DNA of 64,000 nucleotides from an uncultured Prevotellaceae bacterium (lineage in GTDB: Bacteria > Bacteroidota > Bacteroidia > Bacteroidales > Muribaculaceae): assembly GCA_900318065.1 (NCBI GenBank), contig ONIY01000024.1:1-64000 (forward strand), written 5' to 3'. The position numbers and the translations under genes are program-made. Under the pieces are notes generated by a model. That model saw only the letters and a program-made list of their open reading frames with translations. It did no database searches and was not told the origin of the DNA. Within the stretch, counting starts at the first letter, position 1. Each line of letters starts with the position of its first letter. Of the stretch, positions 8,687 through 17,357 are shown in pieces.

Positions 8687-11080
8687 TTAATGCTTTCTTG
8701 TGGCGCCTTGGCCAGCTGCGGGTCGCTTGGTGGCATTGCCTGAACCTGAGCCGGTTCCCGAGCCTGAACCACTTGCTTTGCCTGAGCCTGTGCCTGTGCC
8801 AGAACCGCTGCCGCTTTCCTTGCCAAAGGCTCCAGAGCCCTCGAGCATGGGCTTATTCTCCTTGCCTCCGCTATACTTGCCTTCGGGGTCGGGATCCTTG
8901 CCCTCGGCAGCGGCTTTCTCGCGCGCCTTCTGCTCTTCCATCTTCTGCATTACAGCCGCCTCTTCCTTCATGCGGGCAACTTCCTCGGGCGTCTTGCCTG
9001 TGGTGTCAATCTCGCCTCGTTTTTCCTGAGAACCTGCGCCTGCCATCTGTGTCGAGTCGGCAGCCTCACCCTGTCCAGGCTGAATGAGCGAACTGTCGAA
9101 GGTGCGGTAGTAGTTGGTGGTGAGCACCTGGAACTCGGTGCGACGGTTAATCTGGTCGGCAGCGGCACGGTCCTCCTTAGAGAGAGCCATCACAAACGCC
9201 TCGTGCAGGGTGTCGCCCTCGTTGAACTGCGGATACAGTCGCGCGATGCGCTTGGTGACGATCTTAGGCACGGTCTTGCCGTAGCCGTGAAACTGCAGCC
9301 TGGCGCTGTCCACACCATTCTCGATGAGATAGTTCACCACGCTCTTGGCGCGAGCCTCGCTAAGCTTGTTGTTGTAGTCGTCGCTACCCACGCGGTCGGT
9401 GTGCGAACCCATCTCAATGGTGACGTAGGGGTTATCGTTGAGCACCTGCACCATCGAGTCGAGAGCAGCCTTCGACTCGGGACGCAGCGTGGCCTTGTTG
9501 TAGTCGTAGAAAATGTTCTCAATGACCTGCGGCTTGGTCATTGCCGCGAGGATGAAGTCGACGCCATACTCGGCATCGGCCTCCTCGATGTCGCTGGTGA
9601 ACTGCTGCTTGCCATTGAGGTAGCCGTTGGCACCGGCGAGCATCACATAGCTCACGCCGCGCTGCAGGTCGAAGCGGAACGAGCCGTCGGGCTTGGCAAC
9701 CGCCTTCTGGTTGCTGCCGTCGTTACCCACGATGCGAATCAACGCATTGGGCACCGGTTCCTCGTCCTTGTCGAGCACATAGCCCGAAATCCATATCTTG
9801 AGGTCGGGTTTCTCAAAACTGAAGATGTGATCGTAGCCACGAGCGTCCTTGCGGTTGCTCGAGAAGAAGCCTTTCTCGCCCTCACTCTCAAAGGTGATGC
9901 CAAAGTCGTCGGCGCTGGAGTTCATGGGCGAACCCATGTTCTCGACAAACCAGCGTCCTGAGGGCTGCAACCGGGCGCGGAACAGGTCCAGGCCGCCAAA
10001 GCCCGCATGTCCGTTGCTCGAGAAGTAGAGCGTGCTGTCGTCGCGCACGTAGGGGAATCGCTCGTCGCCAGGCGTGTTGATTTGTTCGCCCAGGTTCTCA
10101 AGGGTTCCGTGTCCGTCGCTAATCATCACTCGCCACAAGTCCTTGCCGCCCTGTCCTCCTGGCATGTCGCTCGAGAAGTATAGCCACTTGCCGTCGCGGC
10201 TCACCGCTGGGTCGTCGTAGGCCGAGAGGGTGTCGGCGGTAATCTCAAACTTCGCAGCGCCGCTCCACTGCGCCTCGCTACGGCTAGCCTTGTAAATCTC
10301 GACGCTGGTGCCCGAGTCGGTCTTGCGAAGTGCCTTGGCAAAGAACATGGTAGACCCATCGGGGGTGAAGGCGGTGATGCCCTCGTCAAACTCGGTGTTC
10401 AGGTCGCCCTCTACTGGTTCGGGATTGCTCCACTTGCCCTTGTCGTCCTTCTTTGAGAAGAACACGTCGCAGTTCTTGGCGCCGGTAATCTCGCTCTTGG
10501 CGGTGCCGGTGGCCTTGTCGCGCGACGAGGTGAAATATAGCACATCGTTCTTGCTGTCGAGGAACATGGGGCAGAAGTCGGCACGGCGGGAGTTGAAGAT
10601 GCGTGCATTCTTCACGATGTAGCGCGTGTCGCGCTCGCGCCACTTGGGCGCCATCTGGCACCCACGCACGCCTTCACGCGCCTGCCAGTTGGCTGGTGCG
10701 GTGTCGAGGTATTTGCGATAGTTCTTCTCGGCAAGGTTATACTGTCCCTCCATCTGCTGCGCCTGAGCCAGATAGAACGGTATGAGACTGTCTTCCCATT
10801 CATAGCGCAAGGAGTTCTGGTAAGACGCTGCAGCGCGTGCACTCTGGTTCAGGTGGCGGTAGCACTCACCCAGCATGAAAGCCACTTCACCACGCTGGTA
10901 GCGGTCTTCCTTGCGTCGCAGCTTGTTGTAGATTTTGCGATAAGTCTCGGCGGCGGCAAAGTATTCACCGCGCTCATATTTCTCGTCGGCATCCTTCATC
11001 TTGGCGGTCTTGCACGATGTGAGTTGCACCGATGTCGCCAGCATAATAGCCGATAATATGATATAAACGATCTTCTTCAT
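8687..11080 (-). CDS. PorE-like OmpA-family lipoprotein with TPR and beta-propeller domains
   Basis: A 797-residue lipoprotein (lipobox LTSCK, Cys about residue 23). Domain order: TPR-like helices (about 30-140), a PD40/WD40-type propeller (about 155-420, repeats such as GKWLYFSSDMPGGQGGKDLW), a carboxypeptidase-regulatory-like domain (about 430-510) and an OmpA C-terminal peptidoglycan-binding domain (about 515-640, TIEMGSHTDRVGSDDYN). This order matches PorE/PG1058-type T9SS accessory proteins. The last 100 residues are low-complexity, rich in Gly, Ser and Thr and ending in a basic tail. It probably anchors an outer-membrane complex to peptidoglycan. The window contains several T9SS cargoes, which fits. 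Confidence 0.82.
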   Translation of the reverse strand: MKKIVYIILSAIMLATSVQLTSCKTAKMKDADEKYERGEYFAAAETYRKIYNKLRRKEDRYQRGEVAFMLGECYRHLNQSARAAASYQNSLRYEWEDSLIPFYLAQAQQMEGQYNLAEKNYRKYLDTAPANWQAREGVRGCQMAPKWRERDTRYIVKNARIFNSRRADFCPMFLDSKNDVLYFTSSRDKATGTAKSEITGAKNCDVFFSKKDDKGKWSNPEPVEGDLNTEFDEGITAFTPDGSTMFFAKALRKTDSGTSVEIYKASRSEAQWSGAAKFEITADTLSAYDDPAVSRDGKWLYFSSDMPGGQGGKDLWRVMISDGHGTLENLGEQINTPGDERFPYVRDDSTLYFSSNGHAGFGGLDLFRARLQPSGRWFVENMGSPMNSSADDFGITFESEGEKGFFSSNRKDARGYDHIFSFEKPDLKIWISGYVLDKDEEPVPNALIRIVGNDGSNQKAVAKPDGSFRFDLQRGVSYVMLAGANGYLNGKQQFTSDIEEADAEYGVDFILAAMTKPQVIENIFYDYNKATLRPESKAALDSMVQVLNDNPYVTIEMGSHTDRVGSDDYNNKLSEARAKSVVNYLIENGVDSARLQFHGYGKTVPKIVTKRIARLYPQFNEGDTLHEAFVMALSKEDRAAADQINRRTEFQVLTTNYYRTFDSSLIQPGQGEAADSTQMAGAGSQEKRGEIDTTGKTPEEVARMKEEAAVMQKMEEQKAREKAAAEGKDPDPEGKYSGGKENKPMLEGSGAFGKESGSGSGTGTGSGKASGSGSGTGSGSGNATKRPAAGQGATRKH

Positions 11081-11308
11081 GACAATATAAAACTACAAAT
11101 AAAACGCATTTCCTACCTTCTTTATTGCACGCGCGTGAAAGATTTATTGAGAGGAAAGATGGATGTCTCTCTATGCTGCAACATTGTTGCAGCACAGGAA
11201 ACACAGCACTATCAACAATCACCCCTGGCAAATCGTAGCCTCAATGAAGAAATATTTCTAAAATGATGTGTTTTTGCATAGTTTTGGAAAAACATTATTA
11301 CATAAACA

Positions 11309-11336
11309 CTAAAAGCGCCCGAATGGGCGCTTTTAG
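11309..11336 (-). terminator. Rho-independent terminator after the CotH gene
   Basis: Perfect 12-bp stem, CTAAAAGCGCCC with its complement around a GAAT loop, ending in a T-rich arm on the minus strand. It lies 22 bp past the stop codon of the CotH gene. Confidence 0.8.
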
Positions 11337-11357
11337 ATTATGAATTCTGCTTGGGGA

Positions 11358-12962
11358 TTAGTTCCCCAGCAAGATATTGTAAATGACGGTGATGTCGGTG
11401 CTGGTTACTTGTCCGTCTCCGTTCACGTCGCTGGTGTCGTAATAGGTCATGTCGCTATGCAGCAGGTAGTTGTAGATGCAGGTGATGTCGACGCTGGTAA
11501 CCTCTCCGTCGCCATTCACATCGCCAACAACCACAGCGTTAGGATCAAATCCCAGCTTCTGGTCCATCCATGCCAGTCGCTGTGAGATCCATTGCTTCAA
11601 GTGGCTCACCTCATCGTTGAAGTTCTGAGCAACGTAATAGTTGGGCCACACATACTGTCCCCACCTGGGCCATGCCTGGCTGTTACGCGTCATAGCGCCT
11701 CCCGAGGTGAGCTGTGTCGCCATCGAGTCGATCTTCTCCATGATGCGGTCTTCGCGCATGTTGGAGCGACGGCACTGTGCCCAGCGGTTCTTGAGCAGGT
11801 TCTGATAATAGGGGTCCTTGTTGAGTTTATACCACCAGAATGGCACAAGTTGGGTGTCACCATTGCTGTTGAGCACATCGTTGTTCTCATAAATCCAGGT
11901 GTTGGTGTACCAGCCCTGGTAGTAGTCGCTGTTGCCATAGGCGATATTGAAGTCCCAGAGCACCATCTTGAAGCGTGGGTCAACACTGTCGCGGCGCTTG
12001 TAAATCTTAGAGCTCAGGCGATAGCCGTCAACGTTGTGCGACAACTCCTGCGCAATCTGGAAGTCGACAAACGACATCACGTCCATATACTTGCGATAGC
12101 CCACCTCGGGGTCGGTATAGTTGGACGAGTTGAGGGCATTTTCCATCACGTCGACCTGGCCGGTGATATAGTTATACTGCGTCTCGGTCAAGTCCTCATA
12201 TTCGGGCTCCTTGAACTGGTAGTTGATATATCGGTTGTTGAGCCACTGGCCGTTCTTTGTCATGGGGTGATACTTAGAGGTGTAGGTCACCTCGTCGGTG
12301 CGGTCCACCTCGAGCAGATAGCCACCGGTGAGCTCATCGCCCTCCTCGCCTGGGTCGTCGAGATTCAGTCGCTGCTTGCCCTTGGTGGGCAGCTCGCACA
12401 TGATGTAGATGCCGTAGTAGGTGCCATCGAGGAATAGCTCGCAGTACTTGCCTTGCGGGCAGAACTCCATCCATGGCCGCGAGAGCTCAAAGGCGAGCAG
12501 GTCGCGCATCATGCTCTTGTCGCTGTAAGGCGCAAGGATTGCCCAGTTGTTGTCCTTTCCCATTCCCAGGATTTTCACCTTTTCCTTGGTGCCTCCGTCC
12601 TCGAGCGGTGCGTTGAGCGGACGGAACGAGTAGGGCTTCTTGTCGCTGGAAGTGAACGAAGAGTTGCCGCGATACTTTAGCGCCACATATCCCTCATAGT
12701 CAACGGTTTGACCAGGATGAGCCACGGTGTCGGCATAGTTTATCTCGCCATCTCCGTTGTGAATGATTTTCAGTCGGGCAGTGATGCGCTCTTCACGGTC
12801 AATAGTCTGGCCGTCTACTTCGAGCCATGCGATGGGAAGATTGGTTTGAGTGAGTTGCACATTCTCATTGTCGGGTGGATAGTTAGGGTTCCACCACCAC
12901 TTTGCCTGAACAGTAGATGTTGCCACGAGCAGGAACAGGGCAAATAGTAGTTGTTTCTTCAT
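11358..12962 (-). CDS. Secreted CotH-kinase-family protein with C-terminal dockerin-like repeats
   Basis: 534 residues with a Sec signal peptide (residues 1-20). The central part is a CotH-type protein kinase domain, with the conserved VLWDFNIAYGNSDYY segment near residue 330. The C-terminus has two calcium-binding dockerin-type loops (GDVNGDGEVTSVDITCIYNY and SDVNGDGQVTSTDITVIYN). Secreted CotH-dockerin proteins are common in gut Bacteroidales; cohesin partners are mostly unknown and no cohesin is in the window. It has its own promoter, divergent from the lysine exporter genes, and a terminator. Confidence 0.88.
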   Translation of the reverse strand: MKKQLLFALFLLVATSTVQAKWWWNPNYPPDNENVQLTQTNLPIAWLEVDGQTIDREERITARLKIIHNGDGEINYADTVAHPGQTVDYEGYVALKYRGNSSFTSSDKKPYSFRPLNAPLEDGGTKEKVKILGMGKDNNWAILAPYSDKSMMRDLLAFELSRPWMEFCPQGKYCELFLDGTYYGIYIMCELPTKGKQRLNLDDPGEEGDELTGGYLLEVDRTDEVTYTSKYHPMTKNGQWLNNRYINYQFKEPEYEDLTETQYNYITGQVDVMENALNSSNYTDPEVGYRKYMDVMSFVDFQIAQELSHNVDGYRLSSKIYKRRDSVDPRFKMVLWDFNIAYGNSDYYQGWYTNTWIYENNDVLNSNGDTQLVPFWWYKLNKDPYYQNLLKNRWAQCRRSNMREDRIMEKIDSMATQLTSGGAMTRNSQAWPRWGQYVWPNYYVAQNFNDEVSHLKQWISQRLAWMDQKLGFDPNAVVVGDVNGDGEVTSVDITCIYNYLLHSDMTYYDTSDVNGDGQVTSTDITVIYNILLGN

Positions 12963-13001
12963 TATAGAGTTGTTTTTGAATTATAATTCTTTTTTGTGGC
13001 A

Positions 13002-13032
13002 CAAAATTAATATTAATTCCCACATTTTTCAA
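13002..13032 (-). promoter_or_regulatory. Promoter for the CotH gene
   Basis: On the minus strand TAATTTTG (13009-13002) is preceded by TTG (13032-13030) with a 20-bp spacer. It is back to back with the lysine exporter promoter at 13049-13080. Confidence 0.6.
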
Positions 13033-13048
13033 TAAAATACACCGATTT

Positions 13049-13080
13049 TTTGTAAATATTTATGCGATAAACTATCTTTG
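13049..13080 (+). promoter_or_regulatory. Promoter for the split lysine exporter
   Basis: TTTG (13049-13052), a 20-bp spacer, TATCTTTG (13073-13080). The ATG begins only 8 bases after the last base of the box, leaving little or no 5' leader. Confidence 0.75.
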
Positions 13081-13087
13081 CGACCTT

Positions 13088-13366
13088 ATGATAGAAATTA
13101 TATCCATAATGGTAGCCGGCATTGCCGTGGGATGGCTGCTGCGCAAGCACTCCTTCAAGATTGTGGGGGTGGTGCTCATTGTGCTCGTGTGGGCCCTGCT
13201 GTTCTTCCTGGGCATCGAAGTGGGTGAGAACGAGAAGATTATAGGCAGCCTGCAGAATCTGGGGCTGGAAGCTCTGTTGCTGTCGGTGGCTGCCACGGCG
13301 GGCAGCATCGCGTGTGCCTGGGCACTGTGGCGCTACATCCAGCGAAAGGAAGGATGCAACCAATGA
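13088..13366 (+). CDS. LysO-type lysine exporter, N-terminal half
   Basis: 92 residues with three predicted membrane helices, matching the N-terminal part of the DUF340/LysO (YbjE) family. In E. coli LysO is one polypeptide of about 300 residues; here the protein is divided between two genes. The stop overlaps the next ATG (ATGA at 13363-13366), so the halves are translationally coupled and probably assemble together in the inner membrane. Separate halves are, as I recall, usual in Bacteroidota, so this is not a broken gene. Confidence 0.75.
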   Translation: MIEIISIMVAGIAVGWLLRKHSFKIVGVVLIVLVWALLFFLGIEVGENEKIIGSLQNLGLEALLLSVAATAGSIACAWALWRYIQRKEGCNQ

Positions 13367-13965
13367 GAGGCAGCCTGATAATAGTGGCGTTCTTCGTAGC
13401 GGGCATCATCGTGGGGCTCACCCATGTGCTGCCACCGCTCAGGAGCATGGGCAACGTGAGTTACATCACGCTGTGCGCCTTGATTTTCATGGTGGGGTTC
13501 ACGATAGGCAACGACACCGAGATTTTCAAGAAATTCAAGCGCCTGAACCGCCTGTACATGCTGTTGCCGCTCATGACCATCGTGGGCACACTGGCAGGCT
13601 GCGCCATCACCACCTTGCTGCTGCCCCATCGCTCGCTTAGCGACTGCCTTGCCGTGGGGTCGGGGATGGGATATTACTCGCTCTCGAGTGTATTGATCAC
13701 GCAATACCGCGGTGCCGACCTGGGTACCGTGGCGCTGCTTGCCAACATAGTGCGCGAACTCTTCACCCTGCTTGGCGCGCCGCTCATGGTACAGTGGTTT
13801 GGAAAGTTGGCACCCATCTCGGTGGGCGGTGCCACCACTATGGACACCACACTGCCCATCCTCACCCGCGCCTGTGGCAACGACATGGTGATAGTGTCGA
13901 TATTCCACGGCTTCATCGTCGACTTCAGCGTGCCATTCCTCGTCACCTTCTTCAGCGGAGGATAA
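13363..13965 (+). CDS. lysO: LysO-type lysine exporter, C-terminal half
   Basis: About 200 residues from the ATG at 13363 (MRGSLIIVAFFVAGIIVGL), with five or six membrane helices and the conserved LysO segment around GSGMGYYSLSSVLI and GADLGTVALLANIVRELF. It exports L-lysine (and toxic analogues) in characterised relatives. It overlaps the preceding gene by 4 bases. An earlier in-frame GTG or CTG start is possible but would overlap the first gene further, so 13363 is preferred. Confidence 0.82.
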   Translation: MRGSLIIVAFFVAGIIVGLTHVLPPLRSMGNVSYITLCALIFMVGFTIGNDTEIFKKFKRLNRLYMLLPLMTIVGTLAGCAITTLLLPHRSLSDCLAVGSGMGYYSLSSVLITQYRGADLGTVALLANIVRELFTLLGAPLMVQWFGKLAPISVGGATTMDTTLPILTRACGNDMVIVSIFHGFIVDFSVPFLVTFFSGG

Positions 13966-14035
13966 GCTTTAAGTAAGTGTTAAGAGTAAAGAGTTAAGTA
14001 GGAAAGAACCAGGAAGAAGTTTATAATGTTCAGTC

Positions 14036-14160
14036 TTCGTACTTTGTACTTTATACTTTGTCCTTCGTCCTTTGTACCTTGTACTTCGTCCTTTGTACTT
14101 TGTACTTTGTACTTTGTCCTTCGTACTTTGTACTTTGTCCTTCGCCCCTTGTCCCTCGTT
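14036..14160. repeat. Heptamer tandem array, TACTTTG/TCCTTCG type
   Basis: About 17 imperfect 7-bp units of the form (G/C)TAC or TCC, TT, T/C, GT in direct tandem order. A shorter TTAAGTG-like run precedes it at 13970-14006. It lies between convergent genes. Confidence 0.8.
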
Positions 14161-14163
14161 CTC

Positions 14164-14769
14164 TCACTGCATTTTCATCTCAAATCCCACCATCACGTTG
14201 CGGTAGTTCTTGCTCAGGAACGAGAGTGCCTTGAGGGTCTCGCTGTGGCTCATGCCGCTAATCAGGTGAAGGACAACGAGCAGGCGGTCGGTGTCGAAGG
14301 CGATGTACAGTTTCTTGCCGTCGCGGTGAGTGTGCGACTTCAGTGGGATGCCAGTCCAGCGCAGGGTGAGCTGCTCCTGGGTGGGGTCGTAGTCATACTT
14401 ACCCTTCAACGGCACTCCAGCGATGCGCATCACCCATTGCCCGTCGGGCGTGAGCGAGAGCGAGTCCCAGCGCTTGTTGATTTTCAGTTTCTTAAACGCC
14501 TTGTCAAGACCTTTCTTGAGCTTACTCTTGGCGATGGGTTTGCCCAGTTTGCCTATGAAACTCGAGCCATCGGCATGGACATAGGGCTTGCTGTACTGCC
14601 ACTCGCCCGCCACCATCTCACAGGCGGCAAGGCGTTGGAGCTCGGCGCTGTCCACCTCTTCAACCATCACTTGGGCAGGGTCGAAATAGGCTATCGTGTC
14701 AACATCCTGAGCCCCAGCATGGAGCGCAAAAGCCAGGACAAATATAACAAATGAATATACCTTTATCAT
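14164..14769 (-). CDS. DUF4923 family exported protein
   Basis: About 201 residues from ATG 14769 (MIKVYSFVIFVLAF), giving a good signal peptide cleaved near HAGAQ. The remainder is a beta-rich, lipocalin-like DUF4923 domain (AACEMVAGEWQY, WVMRIAGVPLKGKYDYD, LYIAFDTDRLLVVLHLI). The family is periplasmic or surface-associated in Bacteroidales; no function is established. An upstream TTG at 14793 is open in frame but gives a worse signal sequence. Confidence 0.78.
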   Translation of the reverse strand: MIKVYSFVIFVLAFALHAGAQDVDTIAYFDPAQVMVEEVDSAELQRLAACEMVAGEWQYSKPYVHADGSSFIGKLGKPIAKSKLKKGLDKAFKKLKINKRWDSLSLTPDGQWVMRIAGVPLKGKYDYDPTQEQLTLRWTGIPLKSHTHRDGKKLYIAFDTDRLLVVLHLISGMSHSETLKALSFLSKNYRNVMVGFEMKMQ

Positions 14770-14789
14770 TTTATCAAATAACAATTTAT

Positions 14790-15533
14790 TCAAATCAACA
14801 AAGAGTAATAATAATCAAGCACCTCTATTGCAGGCCTATTAAATTTTATTATTGGGTCGATAAAAAACAATTGTTTCCCATTGCTCAACACATTGTCACC
14901 TTGGGCCGAGACATCAGTTATTGAAACATAATCATTGCCATAAAAATAATTATTCTCTCGCACTAGATTTAATTCACAAACCAAATAATGATCAATCTCT
15001 TTCTGTGATGGAACTAAAAAACTCTTTGACAAATAGTTTTGACTCAATACAATTCTCACACCATCAATATCCTGAGAGATTCCTTCAAACTTATATTTTG
15101 TTGATGGAAAAAATATATTATGCACCAAATGCTCATAGATCACATCCTGTGCATGAAGCTGCTTTATAGCTGATTTAGCAAATGGGTTTCTAATCTTTGT
15201 AATTCTAGTACCTGTATTATCCAAATAAACAATGCTCTCACCCGAAGGAAGTCGTTTTCTGTCTCCGAATGATTCCCATTGTTGTTTATCAATAAACAGT
15301 CCTGCCTCCTTTGCTATTGCAATCAGCCGTTCCCCTTCAGCCTGTTGCGCTGAATTTCTCGTGCCATGCTCGTAATCTCCATATCGTTGAGAGGATACCC
15401 CAACCTCAAACACTCTAATATCGCTTCGGTCGCTATTGGCCTCATCGCGGGATTCAAGCTTTGAACGTACATCATTGCATTTTGTCCGTCTCTTAAAAAG
15501 ACAATTGATAATTTTTCTTCCATTTCGCCACAT
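14790..15533 (-). CDS. Polyvalent-protein-type kinase domain protein (start uncertain)
   Basis: The frame runs from ATG 15533, but the convincing domain starts around 15330 (GERLIAIAKEAGLFI) and continues to the stop: RLPSGESIVYLD, RITKIRNPF, YEHLVHNIFFP, GVRIVLSQNYL. This fits the serine/threonine/tyrosine-kinase-like domain of phage and conjugative polyvalent proteins. The first 65 codons lie over another ORF (15323-15523) and look like its shadow: basic, low-complexity, no family. The true start may be a non-ATG codon near 15330, or the product may arise by a -1 frame change from the small ORF. The insert is more AT-rich than its neighbours, suggesting transfer. Confidence 0.55.
   Translation of the reverse strand: MWRNGRKIINCLFKRRTKCNDVRSKLESRDEANSDRSDIRVFEVGVSSQRYGDYEHGTRNSAQQAEGERLIAIAKEAGLFIDKQQWESFGDRKRLPSGESIVYLDNTGTRITKIRNPFAKSAIKQLHAQDVIYEHLVHNIFFPSTKYKFEGISQDIDGVRIVLSQNYLSKSFLVPSQKEIDHYLVCELNLVRENNYFYGNDYVSITDVSAQGDNVLSNGKQLFFIDPIIKFNRPAIEVLDYYYSLLI
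15323..15523 (-). CDS. Small ORF overlapping the polyvalent-type kinase
   Basis: 66 codons from ATG 15523 with protein-like composition (MEEKLSIVFLRDGQNAMMYV... GYPLNDMEITSMAREI). No family is assigned. It ends exactly where the recognisable kinase domain begins in the next frame. It could be a separate upstream gene or the natural N-terminus of the kinase protein displaced by one base. Confidence 0.5.
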   Translation of the reverse strand: MEEKLSIVFLRDGQNAMMYVQSLNPAMRPIATEAILECLRLGYPLNDMEITSMAREIQRNRLKGNG

Positions 15534-15635
15534 GATATATTAAAACTTTCATAATGTGCAAAGTTATCACTTTTTTCAAAAACTTAGACTAATTTCTTGG
15601 TAAAAAGTTTTATCTTTGCCCCAAACAATAAAATC

Positions 15636-15938
15636 ATGAAAAAGATAAAGATTACCGTGAAGCGCATGGCATGCTACCGCGACTTGATGGAGCAGTATGA
15701 GAACCCCATCGAGCACGCGTGCGACATGACGCTGGGACGCACGTTTATCGTTGAGAATGCCCAGAAACCCGATGGCATGTGCGACAGCGCCTGGGAGACG
15801 CTGCAGCCCTGGGTAAAGGAACTCGCCATGGGAGGCGGTGGCTTCTTCGACGGATGGATGAAAAATCCCCACAGCGCTATGCTATCGTGCAACGACGGCT
15901 TCCGCCCAGTGAGTTTCCTGGTGGAGGTTGTGGAGTAG
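15636..15938 (+). CDS. TIGR04076 family protein
   Basis: 100 residues from ATG 15636 (MKKIKITVKRMACYRDL), with the family's conserved cysteines (HACDM, GMCDSAW, LSCNDG) and the WMKNP motif. TIGR04076 proteins are short cytosolic proteins, often annotated as uncharacterised; the cysteines suggest a metal or redox role, which is inference. TATCTTTG at 15611-15618 lies 17 bp before the start. The upstream in-frame codons from 15597 overlap this promoter box and are not used. Confidence 0.8.
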   Translation: MKKIKITVKRMACYRDLMEQYENPIEHACDMTLGRTFIVENAQKPDGMCDSAWETLQPWVKELAMGGGGFFDGWMKNPHSAMLSCNDGFRPVSFLVEVVE

Positions 15939-16067
15939 AGAAACAACGATTGATGAAACAGCGAAATGGGCGAATTGAGCAAAAATCCATTTCGCCGACA
16001 TTCAATTGTTTGTAATTGTGATTAATTGTTTGATTCCCCCCAAAATTTTTTTTTCAAGTCCACGCCA

Positions 16068-17219
16068 TTATTTATCGATCGAGAAATAAGACTGTGGCAG
16101 GTTGCGCATGTTGTAGCGGCTTGCCATCGACTCGCCATAGGCACCTGCCGTGAGGAGGGCAACGAGGTCGCCACGCTTGGTGAGCGGCAACTGCTCGTCG
16201 TGACCGAAGACGTCGCTCGACTCGCAGATGGGTCCCACCACGTCATAGGTCTCAATCGCACTCGCCTGCGAGGTGAGGTTAACAATCTTGTGGTGAGCGC
16301 TGTAGAGAGCGGGGCGAATGAGGTCGGTCATGCCAGCGTCAAGAATTACAAACTTCTTCGCCGAATTCTCCTTGACATAGAGTACCCTGGCAACTAGAGC
16401 GCCACTCTGGGCAATGATGGAGCGGCCCAGCTCGAAGTGCACCTTCAGCCCTGGGCGCACATGCAAGTGCTGCTTGAACACATCAAAAAACTCCTTGAAA
16501 CGGGCTATTGAATTCTTCTCAGGATTCTGATAATCAACCCCTAAGCCACCACCCATGTCAACCATCTCGAATGTGATGCCACGGCTCCCGAAATGGTCGA
16601 GCAGCTCATTGGTCTTCTCGCAGAGCAGCCTATAGGGCTCCATCTCGGTAATTTGAGAGCCAATGTGGAAATGCAATCCGCGCAGGTGAATATTGGGCAG
16701 GCTCAACGCCTTGTCAATCACCTCGTCAAGGACAGGAATGTCGATGCCAAACTTGTTCTCGGTGGTTCCGGTGGTGATGTAGCGGTGAGTGTGAGCGTCT
16801 ACGTTGGGATTCACGCGAATGGCAATACCTGCCGTTTTCCCACGCTTGGCGGCAATCTCGTTGATGACCTCCATCTCGGGCACGCTCTCCACGTTGAAGC
16901 AATAGATGTCGTTGTCAATACCTGTCTCTATCTCCCAGTCGGTTTTTCCCACGCCGGCATAGGCCATCTTGCATGGCTGGAATCCTGCCTCAAGCGCTGC
17001 CTTCACCTCATTGCCACTCACCAAGTCGGCACCCAGTCCCGCCTGCACTATTTCTCTAAGAATCACAGGGTTGGCATTGGCCTTGAGCGCATAGTGCACT
17101 ATAAATGGGGTGCCATTTATCTCGTTGTTTACAGCCTTGAGAGTTGCGCGCAACAACTCTAAATCATAGTAATAGAATGGAGTGTTATATCCTTGCAATG
17201 TGGTTACAGGTAGTTGCAT
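16068..17219 (-). CDS. lysA: Diaminopimelate decarboxylase
   Basis: 383 residues, a fold-type III PLP enzyme. The PLP lysine lies in VHYALKANANP (about residue 48), the glycine-rich phosphate loop in DMGGGLGVDY (about 230) and the active-site cysteine in GPICESSDVFG (about 330). It converts meso-diaminopimelate to L-lysine, the last step of lysine synthesis. The length is typical of the short Bacteroidota form. No dapA/dapF neighbour is present. A TAACTTTG box at 17260-17267 on the minus strand may be its promoter. A lysine exporter lies 2 kb away but is not in the same operon. Confidence 0.95.
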   Translation of the reverse strand: MQLPVTTLQGYNTPFYYYDLELLRATLKAVNNEINGTPFIVHYALKANANPVILREIVQAGLGADLVSGNEVKAALEAGFQPCKMAYAGVGKTDWEIETGIDNDIYCFNVESVPEMEVINEIAAKRGKTAGIAIRVNPNVDAHTHRYITTGTTENKFGIDIPVLDEVIDKALSLPNIHLRGLHFHIGSQITEMEPYRLLCEKTNELLDHFGSRGITFEMVDMGGGLGVDYQNPEKNSIARFKEFFDVFKQHLHVRPGLKVHFELGRSIIAQSGALVARVLYVKENSAKKFVILDAGMTDLIRPALYSAHHKIVNLTSQASAIETYDVVGPICESSDVFGHDEQLPLTKRGDLVALLTAGAYGESMASRYNMRNLPQSYFSIDK

Positions 17220-17357
17220 TTTATGGTGTTTTCTATTTGAGTTTCTTGTGATATTTTTGCAAAGTTAAACATAATTCTTCAAAAAACTATTTTTATACAA
17301 ACTTTTTGTCATTATTATCATTTTTTTTACTACTTTCGTAGACTAAATTTCAACGAA

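Noticed and set aside
14026-14754. Plus-strand open frame starting within the heptamer array
   Set aside because: Its first part translates the TACTTTG repeats (repeating FVLCTLY) and the rest is antisense to the DUF4923 gene.
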